The position numbers were made by a program, and so were the translations under genes. Positions 19,577 to 28,701 of a stretch of 64,000 nucleotides of DNA are shown in pieces. The stretch's first letter is position 1. Each line of letters begins with the position of its first letter. The stretch comes from DASQMT01 sp963835735 (GTDB lineage Bacteria; Actinomycetota; Thermoleophilia; Solirubrobacterales; Solirubrobacteraceae). The notes under the pieces were generated by a model. The model was given only the letters and a program-made list of their open reading frames with translations, did no database searches and was not told where the DNA came from. The DNA is taken from contig CAWIGP010000002.1 in NCBI GenBank assembly GCA_963835735.1, positions 1,426,001-1,490,000 of the forward strand, in the 5' to 3' direction.

Positions 19577-20447
19577 GTGCGCCCGATGCGCGGACTGACC
19601 GTAATCGGAGCGCCGACGAGCGCTGGCGCGTACTCGCCCGGCCAGGAGGACGGACCGACCGCGCTCCGCGAGCACGGGCTGCTGGAGCGTCTCGGCGGCG
19701 TGCGAGACGCGGGGGACGTCGACGCATTCCGCTGGCACCCGGATCCGGAGCATCCGGCGGCGGCGAACGCGGCGGACGTGGCGGACCGCGTGCGGCAGGT
19801 CGCCGAGCGCGTCTCCGCCGTGCCGGCCGGCGACCGCGTCCTCGTGCTCGGCGGGGACTGCACCGTCGGGATCGGCACCGTGGCGGGCCTCGTCCGCCGC
19901 GGCGCCACTCCCGGGCTCGTGTACTTCGACCGCCACGCCGACCTCAATGTGCCGGCGAGCACGATCGACGGCGCGCTGGACTGGATGGGCGTCGCGCACA
20001 TGCTCGGCGTCGAGGGCACTGTCGAGGAGCTCAGCGGCGAACGTCCGCTGCTCGATCCCGGACGGCTCTGCTACCTCGGGCTCGAGCGCGCGACGGCGTT
20101 CGAGCGCGGGCAGATCGCCCGCCATGGCATCGAGGTCGTCGACCTCGACACGACGAGCGCCGACCCGGTGGCCGCCGCCCGCGCGGCGCTCGCCACGCTC
20201 GAGGCGTGCGCCGGAGCTCGCCGTGCACTTCGACGTCGACGTGCTCGACTTCCTCGACGCGCCGCTCGCCGAGAACACCGATCGAGGCGGGCTGCCGCTC
20301 GCCGCCGCCGCCCGGGCACTCGCGACGCTGCTCGCCGACCCGCGCGTGAGCGCGCTGACCGTGACCGAGTTCAACCCCCACCACGGGGCGCCGGACGGCG
20401 CCACGACGCGGCGCCTGATCGACGTCCTCGCGGGCGCTCTCAGCTGA
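19577..20447 (+). pseudogene. Arginase/agmatinase-family ureohydrolase, frameshifted
   Basis: The N-terminal part (to about 20207) carries LVLGGDCTVGIGT and VYFDRHADLNVP; after a frame change near 20207-20211 the frame two nt back continues with PELAVHFDVDVLDFLDAP and ends TVTEFNPHHGAPDG...AGALS at 20447. Together these supply the binuclear Mn ligands DxHxD and DxDxxD. The usual His of GGDH is Cys here. Adding a GC at GTGCGC restores one frame (ACAPELAV). ATG 19586 lies 7 nt after TATCGT. The substrate (arginine, agmatine, guanidinobutyrate or other) is not decidable. Confidence 0.85.
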
Positions 20448-21576
20448 CGTACGCCGCGTGGACGCCGTCGATCGACCAGATCGCCGAGGCGTCGCCGCCG
20501 TGCGCGGCGATCAGCGCGGCGAAGTAGTCGCCCAGCGCCTGCTCGTAGCTCAGCGTGCCGGCGATCAGCTCGCCCGCCGCCGCCACGATGCGATCGAGGT
20601 CCTCGCGGATCCGGCGCTCGCTCATGCTCGCCACGTTCGGCTCATCGAACTGGCTGAAGCTCGGGTAGCGCCGCGTGTCCGGGACGATCGACCGGAACGG
20701 GACGTGGTTGAAGTAGTACTCGAACCAGCGGCCGCCCGACAGCGCCAGCCACGGTGTGCCGACCGCGAGGGCCGCGAGGCCGAAGCCGGTGTGCGGCGCC
20801 AGGAAGACGTCGCACGCCTCGACGACCGCCAGCTGCTCGGGCAGCGGGATGTCGAAGCAGTCGAGCGGGCGCGACCGGTGGGCGAGCAGCGCGGCCAGCT
20901 CGCCGGCGCCGAACGTCGTCGAGGTGCGCGCGTCCGCCGCCAGCTTGCCGACCAGCGCGACCCGGACATCGGGAAACGCGTCGGCGAGCCCGTCGAGGAT
21001 CAGCTGCCACGAGCTCAGCGACGGGTACTGCTCGCGCCCGCCCGACCCGGCCGGCATCACGGCGATCGCGGCGCCGTGCTCGTCCAGACGCGCCGCCGCC
21101 GCTGAGCGCGCGTCGTCGGGAAGGCTCAGCCGCAGCGGCTGGTGCGGCAGGTACGCGGGTGGCGGCCAGCCGACCGGCCGGCGGCCGCGCTCCGCGATCA
21201 GGTGCTCGTCGCTCGCCGCGTAGTAGTCGCGCAGCCCCGGGAACAGCTGCAGCTGGATGTCCTGGTGGCGGCGCCCGTCGTCGACCACCCACGTCCACTC
21301 GCGCGGGATGCCGGCGAGCGACGCCGGGTGCGGCTCCAGCAGCGGCTGCTCGATCGCGTAGGCCGCCGCAACGAACGGGCAGTACGAAGCGAGCTCGACC
21401 GGCGTCGCCGCGTTGAGCGCGACCGCGATCTCCAGCTCCGGATCGGCCGCGTGGTAGCCGTTGGCGTAGTGCAGCGCCTCGATCGCGTGCCCGACCGGGT
21501 GCGCGTAGAAGAAGTTGACGAGCAGGCGCTCGCGGCGGAGGCGGCGGCCCCGAATTCGGGGCCCGCCCGCCGGTCA
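20440..21576 (-). CDS. GT9-like (GT-B fold) glycosyltransferase, N-terminus frameshifted
   Basis: The solid reading frame runs from the right side of about 21535 to 20440. From GTG 21288 it has 282 residues, but clear coding continues upstream as LLVNFFYAHPVGHAIEALH without any ATG, GTG or TTG. GTG 21576 opens in another frame (MTGGRAPNSGPP); adding a CG at CCGCGAG (about 21530) joins the two. The C-terminal half (MPAGSGGREQYPS, FLAPHTGFGLAALAVGTPW) resembles heptosyltransferase-type GT9 nucleotide-sugar binding domains. The stop is convergent with the arginase gene. Probably acts on a surface glycan. Confidence 0.7.
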
Positions 21577-21578
21577 CG

Positions 21579-22676
21579 TCAGGCTACGTCGCGAAGCTTC
21601 TGCGCCTCGGCGAGGCTCTGCAGCTTCTTCAGCGACTGGTTCTCGATCTGACGGATGCGCTCGCGCGTGACGTTGAACGTCCGCCCGACCTCGTCGAGCG
21701 TGCGCGGATGCTCGCCGCCGAGCCCGTACCGCAGCTCGAGGACGCGCCGCTCGCGATAGGAGAGATTCTCCAGCGCCTCGCGCAGCGCCTCCTTGGTGAG
21801 GATCTCCGCGGCCCGCTCATACGGCGACTCGGCCCGCTCGTCGGCGATGAACTGCCCGAACTCGGACTCCTCCTCGTCGCCGACCGGCTTCTCCAGCGAG
21901 ACCGGCGCCTGGGCGGAGCGCTTGATCGAGTCGACCTCCTCCGGATCGATCCCCGTGACGTCGGCGATCTCCTCCGGCGTGGGCTCGCGGCCCAGCTCCG
22001 TTACGAGCTTGCGCTCGGCGCGGCCGATCTTGTTGAGCTTCTCCACCACGTGGACCGGGATGCGGATCGTGCGCGCCTTGTCTGCCAGCGCACGCGCGAT
22101 CGCCTGGCGGATCCACCACGTGGCGTAGGTCGAGAACTTGAATCCCTTGCGGTAGTCGAACTTCTCCGCCGCGCGTACCAGACCGAGCGTGCCCTCTTGG
22201 ATGAGGTCGAGGAACGGGAGTCCCTGGTTCCGGTAGTTCTTCGCGATGGAGACGACGAGCCGCAAGTTGGACTCGACCATCTTCTGCTTGGCGTCGAGGT
22301 CGCCGCGCTCGATCCGGCGGGCGAGGTCGACCTCCTCCTGCGCGGTGAGCAGCCGGACCTTCCCGATGTCCTTCAGGAACAGCTGAAGGGAATCGGTGGT
22401 CATGTCCGGCTTCAGATCGATCGTGGTCTTGGCCTTGCGGCGGCCACGCTTGTCCGGCGCGCGCTCCTCCTGCGCTGCGAGCGCCGGATCGATCTCCTCG
22501 ACCAGCTCGATCTCGGACCGCTCGAGGAACACGTGCAGCTCCTCGACATCGGTTTCGTCGAGGTCGATCTCCTGCACGGCGAGCGCGATCTCCGCGAAGG
22601 TCAGGACGCCCACCTGCTGGCCCTTCAGGACCAGGCCCTTCACCTCTTCGAGTTCCTGCAGATCAACTACTGACAT
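21579..22676 (-). CDS. rpoD: Primary RNA polymerase sigma factor (RpoD/SigA)
   Basis: 365 residues from ATG 22674-22676 with AGGA 7 nt upstream. Region 1.1-like N-terminus (LKGQQVGVLTFAEIALAV), region 1.2 (DSLQLFLKDIGKVRLLTAQEE), region 2 (GLPFLDLIQEGTLGLVRA, KFSTYATWWIRQAIARA), region 3, and region 4 (ENLSYRERRVLELRYGL, TLDEVGRTFNVTRERIRQIE). All match group 1 sigma factors. The small acidic spacer before 1.2 is short. Transcribed from a promoter at 22750-22779. Confidence 0.93.
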   Translation of the reverse strand: MSVVDLQELEEVKGLVLKGQQVGVLTFAEIALAVQEIDLDETDVEELHVFLERSEIELVEEIDPALAAQEERAPDKRGRRKAKTTIDLKPDMTTDSLQLFLKDIGKVRLLTAQEEVDLARRIERGDLDAKQKMVESNLRLVVSIAKNYRNQGLPFLDLIQEGTLGLVRAAEKFDYRKGFKFSTYATWWIRQAIARALADKARTIRIPVHVVEKLNKIGRAERKLVTELGREPTPEEIADVTGIDPEEVDSIKRSAQAPVSLEKPVGDEEESEFGQFIADERAESPYERAAEILTKEALREALENLSYRERRVLELRYGLGGEHPRTLDEVGRTFNVTRERIRQIENQSLKKLQSLAEAQKLRDVA

Positions 22677-22749
22677 CGGTGTCCTGTCTAGCGATGGACT
22701 TGCCTCCCGACCCGGCGGGAACAGACGGAAGAACACGAGACTGGAGGCC

Positions 22750-22779
22750 AGTCTAGGAGCTTAAAATTTCAGTCGTCAA
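22750..22779 (-). promoter_or_regulatory. Probable sigma-70-type promoter of rpoD
   Basis: On the minus strand TTGACG (22779-22774), an 18-nt AT-rich spacer, and TAGACT (22755-22750), about 74 nt upstream of the start codon. AT-rich spacing is unusual for this window. Confidence 0.6.
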
Positions 22780-22901
22780 TCGCGCGGGCACGCGAATCTG
22801 ACCGCACAGCGTGCAGGACGGCGCGGCGAAATCATATGAGTGCCTGGATGCTCGGCGGGCGTGCGCCGCGTCCTGACCGGGAACCGTACACTCGCAGGGC
22901 C

Positions 22902-23381
22902 ATGGCTGACAAGGTCGACAAGCCGACGAAGAAGAAGGCGAAGCCCAAGAAGGAGGACAAGGGCGTGCTCGCCGCGCTGCCGGCCACCCGGCCGGTGCCG
23001 ATCGGCACGCGCCGCGCTCGGACGCAGGCGCCCGCCAAGTCCTCCGCGAACGGCGCCAAGAGCACGCGGACGAAGCGCGCCGCGGCCAAGCCCGCCTCCT
23101 CGCCGACCCCGACCCGCGCGACGACCACGCGCCCGAAGCCGGTCGTCCCGCCCGAGCTCGTCGCCGCGAGCCCCGATCCGCGCCCGCGGGCGGTGAGCGA
23201 GGGAGCACCGGGCATCGGGACCCACGCCCACCCTGACGAGCGCTCGCCCGAATCCGCCCGCCCGAGCGGAGTCGAGCTCGCCTCGACCGCGGTCAAGGCG
23301 GCCGGCGAGGCCGCCCAGCTCGGGCTCAGCGTCGGCGGCCAGATGCTCAAGCGCGTTGTGGACCGGCTGCCCAGGCCCTGA
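22902..23381 (+). CDS. Basic Lys/Ala-rich protein with helical C-terminus
   Basis: 159 residues from ATG 22902, 8 nt after a TACACT box and with AGGG just before the start. The N-terminus is a Lys-rich tail (KPTKKKAKPKKEDKG), followed by a TRRARTQAPAKSSANG low-complexity stretch and a C-terminal amphipathic helix (ASTAVKAAGEAAQLGL). This resembles histone-H1-like or nucleoid-associated tails, but no DNA-binding domain is recognised. Divergent from rpoD. Confidence 0.65.
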   Translation: MADKVDKPTKKKAKPKKEDKGVLAALPATRPVPIGTRRARTQAPAKSSANGAKSTRTKRAAAKPASSPTPTRATTTRPKPVVPPELVAASPDPRPRAVSEGAPGIGTHAHPDERSPESARPSGVELASTAVKAAGEAAQLGLSVGGQMLKRVVDRLPRP

Positions 23382-23407
23382 CGCTGCCCAGGCCCGCGGA
23401 GACCGCT

Positions 23408-23437
23408 TTCGCCTGGCAGGCGAAGACATCTCGCCTG
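23408..23437 (+). terminator. Competing hairpins (terminator or attenuator-like)
   Basis: Three segments TCGCCTG (23409-23415), CAGGCGA (23417-23423) and TCGCCTG (23431-23437) allow the middle one to pair with either neighbour. No T-tract follows, so intrinsic termination of the upstream gene is only possible. Confidence 0.4.
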
Positions 23438-23449
23438 CGGCACTTCGGA

Positions 23450-23615
23450 GCGCGTGCTAATTTGCCGCGCGCCGAATCGCCCCGGCGCTCCGCCGCGGCG
23501 AACGGGGGACCCAATGTGACCGAAGCAAGGTCGCGGGGGCGAATCGGCCGGACGGTCCGGCCGTAGCGCTGCTTTCTCTGCGCGAGCCCGTCAGCTCACC
23601 TCGCAGGCATCGGAG
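23450..23615 (+). ncRNA. c-di-AMP riboswitch (ydaO/yuaA type)
   Basis: Conserved core elements are present in order: GAACGGGGGACCCA (about 23501-23514), GCGGGGGCGAATC, the GTAG turn, and GAGCCCGTCAGCTCACCTCG (about 23584-23603), then GCAGGCAT. GTGC near 23454 can pair with GCAT at 23607-23610 as the closing stem. It ends about 12 nt before the ATG of an RlpA-like gene. In actinobacteria this class is known to precede cell-wall hydrolase genes and usually turns expression off when c-di-AMP is high. Confidence 0.92.
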
Positions 23616-23626
23616 AAAGCCAAGGA

Positions 23627-24295
23627 ATGCCTGCACGCCGCATCGCCATGCTGCTGGTCGCCTGCGCGCTCGCCGCGCCGGCCGCCGCGCCCGCCGCCGC
23701 CGATCCGCCAACCGGCGGCACCGCCGCGCCCGTCGCCGACCCGGGGCTGAGGGCGACCGCGCACCTGTTGGTCGGGCGGGTCGCTGAGTTCCGCGGCTCG
23801 CTGCCGAGCGACGCGGGCCGTACCGTCACGATCGAACGGCTCGACGAGCCGACGGCGGCCTGGCTGCCGATCGCCACCGCGACGATCGCGGCCGACGGCG
23901 CCTACCTCGCGCGCTGGACGGCGGACGTGACCGGCCGCGTGACGACGCGCGCGACGGTCGGACGCCCGCCGGGCGCGGCGCTCGTGGCCCTAGCGCCGCT
24001 CGAGGCGACGCTGACCGTCTACCGCCCGGCGCGGGCGACCTGGTACGGGCCTGGCTTCTACGGCCGCAGAACGGCCTGCGGCGTCCGCATGACCCGAAAG
24101 CTGCTCGGCGTCGCGCATCGCACGCTGCCCTGCGGCGCGCAAGTCGCGATCACCTACAAGGGCAGGGCGATCACGGTGCCGGTCGTCGACCGCGGCCCGT
24201 TCAAGCGCGGCCGCCGGTGGGACCTCACGTCCGCGGCCGCGACCGCGCTCGGCTTCGCCTTCACGGACCGCATCGGCGCGATCCGCGTCGGCTGA
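23627..24295 (+). CDS. Secreted RlpA-like double-psi beta-barrel protein
   Basis: 222 residues. Signal peptide (RRIAMLLVACALAAPAAAPAAA), a beta-sandwich linker region, then a C-terminal RlpA-like barrel: ATWYGPGFYGRRTACG, AHRTLPCGAQVAITYKG and VPVVDRGPFKRGRRWDLT with the conserved Asp. RlpA-like domains cleave or bind denuded glycan strands of peptidoglycan. AAGGA lies directly before the ATG. The c-di-AMP riboswitch immediately upstream ties its expression to turgor and wall homeostasis. Confidence 0.88.
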   Translation: MPARRIAMLLVACALAAPAAAPAAADPPTGGTAAPVADPGLRATAHLLVGRVAEFRGSLPSDAGRTVTIERLDEPTAAWLPIATATIAADGAYLARWTADVTGRVTTRATVGRPPGAALVALAPLEATLTVYRPARATWYGPGFYGRRTACGVRMTRKLLGVAHRTLPCGAQVAITYKGRAITVPVVDRGPFKRGRRWDLTSAAATALGFAFTDRIGAIRVG

Positions 24296-24326
24296 CGATC
24301 GCCGCCACCGTGCGATCATCGGCCGC

Positions 24327-25022
24327 GTGCGTCCCATCGCCGACGCGGTGATCCGTGACCCCATCGAGCACACGGTGATGGACGAGCACGGCGCGGTGCG
24401 GTCCATCCAGGCCGCCGACATCTCGATGCCGGAGGCGACGCTCGAGGCGATCTGGACGCCGATGCACCTCGAGCGCCTCGCGCGCACCTACTGGCGCTAT
24501 CTGTCGCGCGTGACGCTCGGGCTGATCCGGGTGATCTACACGCCGAGCGAGCGGATGGTCGTGCTGATCGCCCGCCCGCTCGTGCTGCTGCGGTTCCGGG
24601 CGCCCGAGTACTCGCTCGATGCCGACCGCGGGGTCGTGCGCTGGCGGATCCGCGACGGGCTGCTGGTGGCATCCGAGGGCCACGAGGGGGACGGCTTCCT
24701 GGAGATCGACGTGCGCCGCCTGAACGGCGACAAGCCGGGGCGGGCGAAGGTCCACATCGAGATCGAGATCGCCTCGTTCTACCCTGCGATCGCGCTGCGG
24801 ATCGCGCGCTGGTTCTACACCCAGACGCAGTCGCGCATCCACGTGCTGGTCACGCACGGCTTCCTGCGCTCGCTCGCCGACCTCGAGCTCGAGCCGTCCG
24901 CGGTCGGCCGCTTCGCAAACGGGGTCCGCGCGCGCCGGGCGCGCGACACGGCGTGGCCGGCAGTCGGAGTGCTGAGCGTCCTGGTGGCGCTGGTCGCGCT
25001 CGTGCTGCGCCGGCGCTCCTAG
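24327..25022 (+). CDS. Conserved hypothetical protein with C-terminal membrane anchor
   Basis: 231 residues. Mostly a soluble beta-rich domain containing RNTYWRYLSRVTLG-type and VVRWRIRDGLLVAS motifs, followed by WFYTQTQSRIHVLVTHGFLRSLADLELEP and a C-terminal transmembrane helix with an RRR end. No recognised family. The SIHVLVTHGFLR segment looks like a conserved lipid- or nucleotide-independent domain I cannot name. GTG start; stop overlaps the convergent glpX stop by 4 nt. Confidence 0.65.
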   Translation: MRPIADAVIRDPIEHTVMDEHGAVRSIQAADISMPEATLEAIWTPMHLERLARTYWRYLSRVTLGLIRVIYTPSERMVVLIARPLVLLRFRAPEYSLDADRGVVRWRIRDGLLVASEGHEGDGFLEIDVRRLNGDKPGRAKVHIEIEIASFYPAIALRIARWFYTQTQSRIHVLVTHGFLRSLADLELEPSAVGRFANGVRARRARDTAWPAVGVLSVLVALVALVLRRRS

Positions 25023-26008
25023 CCGCCCGCGTAGCCGGTCAGTCGACGCAGCTTCGAGCGGTCGTGGCGCGACTGGATCCGCCGCACCGTGCCCGAGCGC
25101 GAGCGCATCACCAGCGACTCGGTGCTCGCGCCGCGCGCGCCGTCGTAGCTGACGCCCTCGAGGACGTCGCCGTCGGTGACGCCGGTGGCCGAGAAGAACA
25201 CGTCCTCGCCGCGCACGAGATCGTCGTGCGTCAGCACCTTGTCGAGGTCGTAGCCGGCGTCGAGCGCCGCCCGGCGCTCCGCGTCGTCGCGCGGGTGCAG
25301 GCGGCCCACGAGCGAGCCGCCGATGCATTTGACCGCGGCCGCGGTGATCACGCCCTCCGGCGTTCCGCCGACGCCCCACAGGAAGTCGGCCTTGCGGTCG
25401 GGTGAGACGGCGTTGAGCGCGCCGGACACGTCGCCGTCGGCGATCAGCTGCACCCGCGCGCCCGCGCGCCGGATCGCGTCGATGCCCTGCTCATGGCGCG
25501 GCCGGTCGAGCACGACGGCCATCACGTCGTTGACGTCGGTCTCCTTGCGCTCGGCGATCAGCCGCACGGTCTGCTCGAGCGGGCGGTCGAGGTCGAGCAG
25601 GTCGGCGAAACGGTCGCCCGCCGCCATCTTCTCCATGTAGACGATCGGGCCGGGATCGAACATCGTGCCCCGCTCCGCCAGCGCGATCACCGCGATCGCA
25701 CTCGGCATGCCCAGCGCGGTCAGCCGCGTGCCCTCGAGCGGGTCGACAGCGACGTCGACCTCGGGCGGGGTGCCGTCGCCGATCACCTCCCCGTTGTGCA
25801 GCATCGGCGCCTCGTCCTTCTCCCCCTCGCCGATCACCACGACGCCGTTCATGTGGATCGTGGACAGCACGGCGTGCATGCCGTCGACCGCCGCCTGGTC
25901 GGCCGCCTCCTTGTCGCCGCGGCCGATCCAGCGTGCGGCCGCCAGCGCAGCGGCCTCGGTCACGCGCACGAGCTCGAGCGCGAGGTTGCGATCCGGCGCG
26001 ACCTTCAT
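25019..26008 (-). CDS. glpX: Class II fructose-1,6-bisphosphatase GlpX
   Basis: 329 residues from ATG 26006-26008. Motifs IGEGEKDEAPML, VAVDPLEGTRL, GDVSGALNAV and LWGVGGTPEGVITAAA are diagnostic. Catalyses fructose-1,6-bisphosphate to fructose-6-phosphate in gluconeogenesis using a divalent metal, in the cytoplasm. It overlaps the upstream membrane-protein gene by 4 nt (ATGA) and so is translationally coupled to it. Confidence 0.95.
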   Translation of the reverse strand: MKVAPDRNLALELVRVTEAAALAAARWIGRGDKEAADQAAVDGMHAVLSTIHMNGVVVIGEGEKDEAPMLHNGEVIGDGTPPEVDVAVDPLEGTRLTALGMPSAIAVIALAERGTMFDPGPIVYMEKMAAGDRFADLLDLDRPLEQTVRLIAERKETDVNDVMAVVLDRPRHEQGIDAIRRAGARVQLIADGDVSGALNAVSPDRKADFLWGVGGTPEGVITAAAVKCIGGSLVGRLHPRDDAERRAALDAGYDLDKVLTHDDLVRGEDVFFSATGVTDGDVLEGVSYDGARGASTESLVMRSRSGTVRRIQSRHDRSKLRRLTGYAGG

Positions 26009-26463
26009 CTCAGCACCCCCGGGGGCCTGCGGGCCCGTTCGACCTCGGCGGCGCGCCTGGCGCCGCCGACCAACATCAGGACGATGCCGATCACCGCCAG
26101 GAACCAGCCGATCTGCAGGGAGATCTGCGCGCGCGGCTCGCCGGGGCGGGTGACGATCCCGACGTAGAGGACGAGGCCGAGCGCGGCCATCGCGACGACC
26201 GCCGTCAGCTCCCCGCGCGGCCACGAGAGCTCGTGCTCGCGCAGGACGATCCAGGCGAGGATCAGCGGCGCCAGCGCCGCCGCCAGCAGGAGCCAGCGCA
26301 GGATCGGGTGGACCTGCCAGGCGCTGAAGTCGCCGCGCCCGCCGTCGATCACCGCGTTCGGGTTGTCCGAGGTGCCGTACCACGGCAGGAAGACCGCCAC
26401 GATCAGGAGGAGCCCGCCGCTGACGGCGATCCACTCGGAGCGGCTGAGGCTGCCGGTGAGCAT
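26005..26463 (-). CDS. Four-helix membrane protein coupled to glpX
   Basis: 152 residues with four hydrophobic segments at about 14-30, 55-75, 85-103 and 115-135, and an extracytoplasmic loop (LPWYGTSDNPNAVIDGG). The first loop LPW-xx-T is common in small actinobacterial membrane proteins. No known family. Encoded directly upstream of glpX with ATGA overlap, divergent from the LLM oxidoreductase. Confidence 0.72.
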   Translation of the reverse strand: MLTGSLSRSEWIAVSGGLLLIVAVFLPWYGTSDNPNAVIDGGRGDFSAWQVHPILRWLLLAAALAPLILAWIVLREHELSWPRGELTAVVAMAALGLVLYVGIVTRPGEPRAQISLQIGWFLAVIGIVLMLVGGARRAAEVERARRPPGVLR

Positions 26464-26489
26464 CGGCCTGACCCTATACGGTGCCCGGC

Positions 26490-27410
26490 GTGCCTCGCTG
26501 GGGTCTCACGCTGCCGTTCGCCGGCGTCCCGCTGGCGCGGACCGAGCCGCTCGTACGGCGCGCCGAGGCGGCCGGCTGGGACGACCTGTGGACCGGCGAC
26601 ACGAACGGACCCGACGGCTTCACGCCGCTCGTCCTGGCGGCGGCGTGGACGGAGCGGATGCGGCTCGGCACCGGCGTCGTGGGCGCGTTCACGCGCGGGC
26701 CGGCGGTGCTCGCGCAGCATGCAGCCGCGCTGGCCGACGCGTCCGGCGGGCGGTTCGTGCTCGGCCTCGGCGCGTCTTCCGACGTGATCGTCGAGCGCTG
26801 GAACGGCGTGCCGTTCTCCAAGCCGTTGACGCGCGTGCGCGAGACCGTCGGCGCGCTCCGGCCGGTGCTCGCCGGCGAGCGCGGGCCGGGCGGCTTCAAG
26901 CTCGAGACGCCACCGGCCGAGCCCGTGCCGATCTACGTCGCGGCGCTGCGCGACCGGATGCTGCGCCTCGGGGGCGAGGTCGCGGACGGCACGTTCCTGA
27001 ACTTCCTGCCGCTGTCCGCCGCGGAGCATGTCGTCGCGACGATCGCGCCGCCCGCTGGACACGACGTCGTGTGCCGCTTCTTCTACATCCCGCAGCCGGC
27101 GGACGAGGGCCTCGCGATCGCCCGCTTCGTGTTCGCCGGCTACGCGACCGTGCCCGTCTATGAGGCGTTCTTCCGTGCGCTCGGCTGGGGCGCCGCGCTC
27201 GACCCGATGGTCGAGGCGTGGCGCGCCGGCGATCGCAAGGGCGCGGTCGCGCTCGCGCCCGAGGAGCTGGTGCGCGAGGTCTTCGTGTTCGGGCGGCCCG
27301 AGGAGATGCGCGAGCGGCTCGAGTCGTTCGCGGCGGCCGGCATCACGACGCTCTGCCTGCTGCCCGTCTGCGCGCCCGAGCAGCTGCCGGAGGTGATCGG
27401 CGCCCCGTGA
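26490..27410 (+). CDS. LLM-class (luciferase-like) flavin-dependent oxidoreductase
   Basis: About 306 residues. TIM-barrel pattern of the luciferase-like monooxygenase family: WGLTLPFAGVPLARTEPL, TPLVLAAAWTERMRLGTGVV, VLAQHAAALADASGGRFVLG, and PVPIYVAALRDRMLRLGGEVADG. Probably F420- or FMNH2-dependent; actinobacterial members often use F420. GTG 26481 is also possible but sits right behind a TATACG box (26475-26480), so GTG 26490 fits better. First of four overlapping genes. Confidence 0.85.
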   Translation: MPRWGLTLPFAGVPLARTEPLVRRAEAAGWDDLWTGDTNGPDGFTPLVLAAAWTERMRLGTGVVGAFTRGPAVLAQHAAALADASGGRFVLGLGASSDVIVERWNGVPFSKPLTRVRETVGALRPVLAGERGPGGFKLETPPAEPVPIYVAALRDRMLRLGGEVADGTFLNFLPLSAAEHVVATIAPPAGHDVVCRFFYIPQPADEGLAIARFVFAGYATVPVYEAFFRALGWGAALDPMVEAWRAGDRKGAVALAPEELVREVFVFGRPEEMRERLESFAAAGITTLCLLPVCAPEQLPEVIGAP

Positions 27411-27973
27411 GCGACCTCGTCGTCGGAGCGGACGGGCTCGCGCGCTGCGCCTGGGGCGCGAGCGCGCCGGAGTACGTCAGCTACCACGACGACGAGTGGG
27501 GCCGGCCGGTGCGCGACGCCGACGGGCTGTACGAGCGGCTCTGCCTGGAGGCGTTCCAGTCCGGGCTGTCATGGCTGACGATCCTGCGCAAGCGCGAGCG
27601 CTTCCGCGCGGCGTTCGCCGGCTTCGAGATCGGGGCGGTCGCCCGCTTCGGCGATGCCGACGTGGAGCGGCTGATGGCCGATGCCGGGATCGTCCGCAAC
27701 CGGGCCAAGATCGACGCGGCGATCGCGAACGCGCGCGCGGCGGCGCAGGTCGAGGACCTGAGCGAGCTGCTCTGGTCGTTCGCGCCGGATCCGGACACCC
27801 GGCCCGTCCCTCGCTCCTACGCCGATGTGCCGGCCGTCACGGCCGAGTCGACCGCGATGGCGAAGGAGCTCAAGCGCCGCGGCTTCCGGTTCGTCGGTCC
27901 GACGACGGCGTACGCGACGATGCAGGCCTGCGGGCTGGTCAACGACCACCTCGAGGGCTGTCATGCCCGCTGA
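27407..27973 (+). CDS. tag: DNA-3-methyladenine glycosylase I (Tag)
   Basis: 188 residues from GTG 27407. Contains the Tag zinc snap and active site: ARCAWGASAPEYVSYHDDEWG, LEAFQSGLSWLTILRKR, RNRAKIDAAIANARA, and the C-terminal NDHLEGCHAR. Removes 3-methyladenine from alkylated DNA in base excision repair. GTGA overlap with the LLM gene; overlaps the next start by 11 nt. Confidence 0.94.
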   Translation: MSDLVVGADGLARCAWGASAPEYVSYHDDEWGRPVRDADGLYERLCLEAFQSGLSWLTILRKRERFRAAFAGFEIGAVARFGDADVERLMADAGIVRNRAKIDAAIANARAAAQVEDLSELLWSFAPDPDTRPVPRSYADVPAVTAESTAMAKELKRRGFRFVGPTTAYATMQACGLVNDHLEGCHAR

Positions 27974-28701
27974 GTTCGAGCGCCTGGTCGGCGGCGCCGC
28001 GCGGGCACCGCAAGAGTGGCTGGCCGAGTTGCGCCCGGGAGAGCGCGCGCCGGACGAGCGCCCGTTCGTGTTCCTCAACATGGTCGAGAGCGCGGACGGG
28101 CGCGCCGCGATCGACGGGCGCGCGCAGGCGCTCGGCTCGGAGGCCGACACGCTGCTGCTGACCGAGCTGCGCACGATCGCCGACGCGGTCCTGATCGGCA
28201 GCGGGACGCTGCAGGCGGAGGGCTACGGCCGGCTCGTCGGCAACCCCGAGCGGGTGGCGCGGCGCGCGGCGGCCGGCCTCCCGCCGACCCCGACCGCGGT
28301 GCTGCTGTCGCTCGCGCTCGACCTGCCGTGGAGCGCGGGGCTGTTCGCCGCCGCGGGGCAGCCGGTGCTGATCTACACCTCGAGCGACACGACGCCGCCC
28401 GCCGTGGCGGCCGAGCTGGAGGTCGTGCGCCTCGAGCACCTCTCGCCGGACGCCGCCATGCGCGACCTCCGAGCGCGAGGAGTGCGCGCGCTCCTGTGCG
28501 AGGGCGGGCCGCGACTCAACCGGTCACTGCTCGCCGCAGGCCTCGTCGACGAGCTGTTCCTCACGCTCGCGCCGATGTTGGCGGGGAATGCGGTCGCGCC
28601 CCGGATCGTCGAGGGAAGGGACCTCGACTCGCCGGTCGGGCTCGCGCTCGAGTGGGTCCTGCGCCATGACGACGAGCTCTACCTCCGTTATCGGATCCAC
28701 C

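Noticed and set aside
18182..20404. 740-codon minus-strand frame across the cyclodeaminase and arginase genes
   Set aside because: Out of frame with the real cyclodeaminase and composed of Arg/Ala-rich text without motifs.
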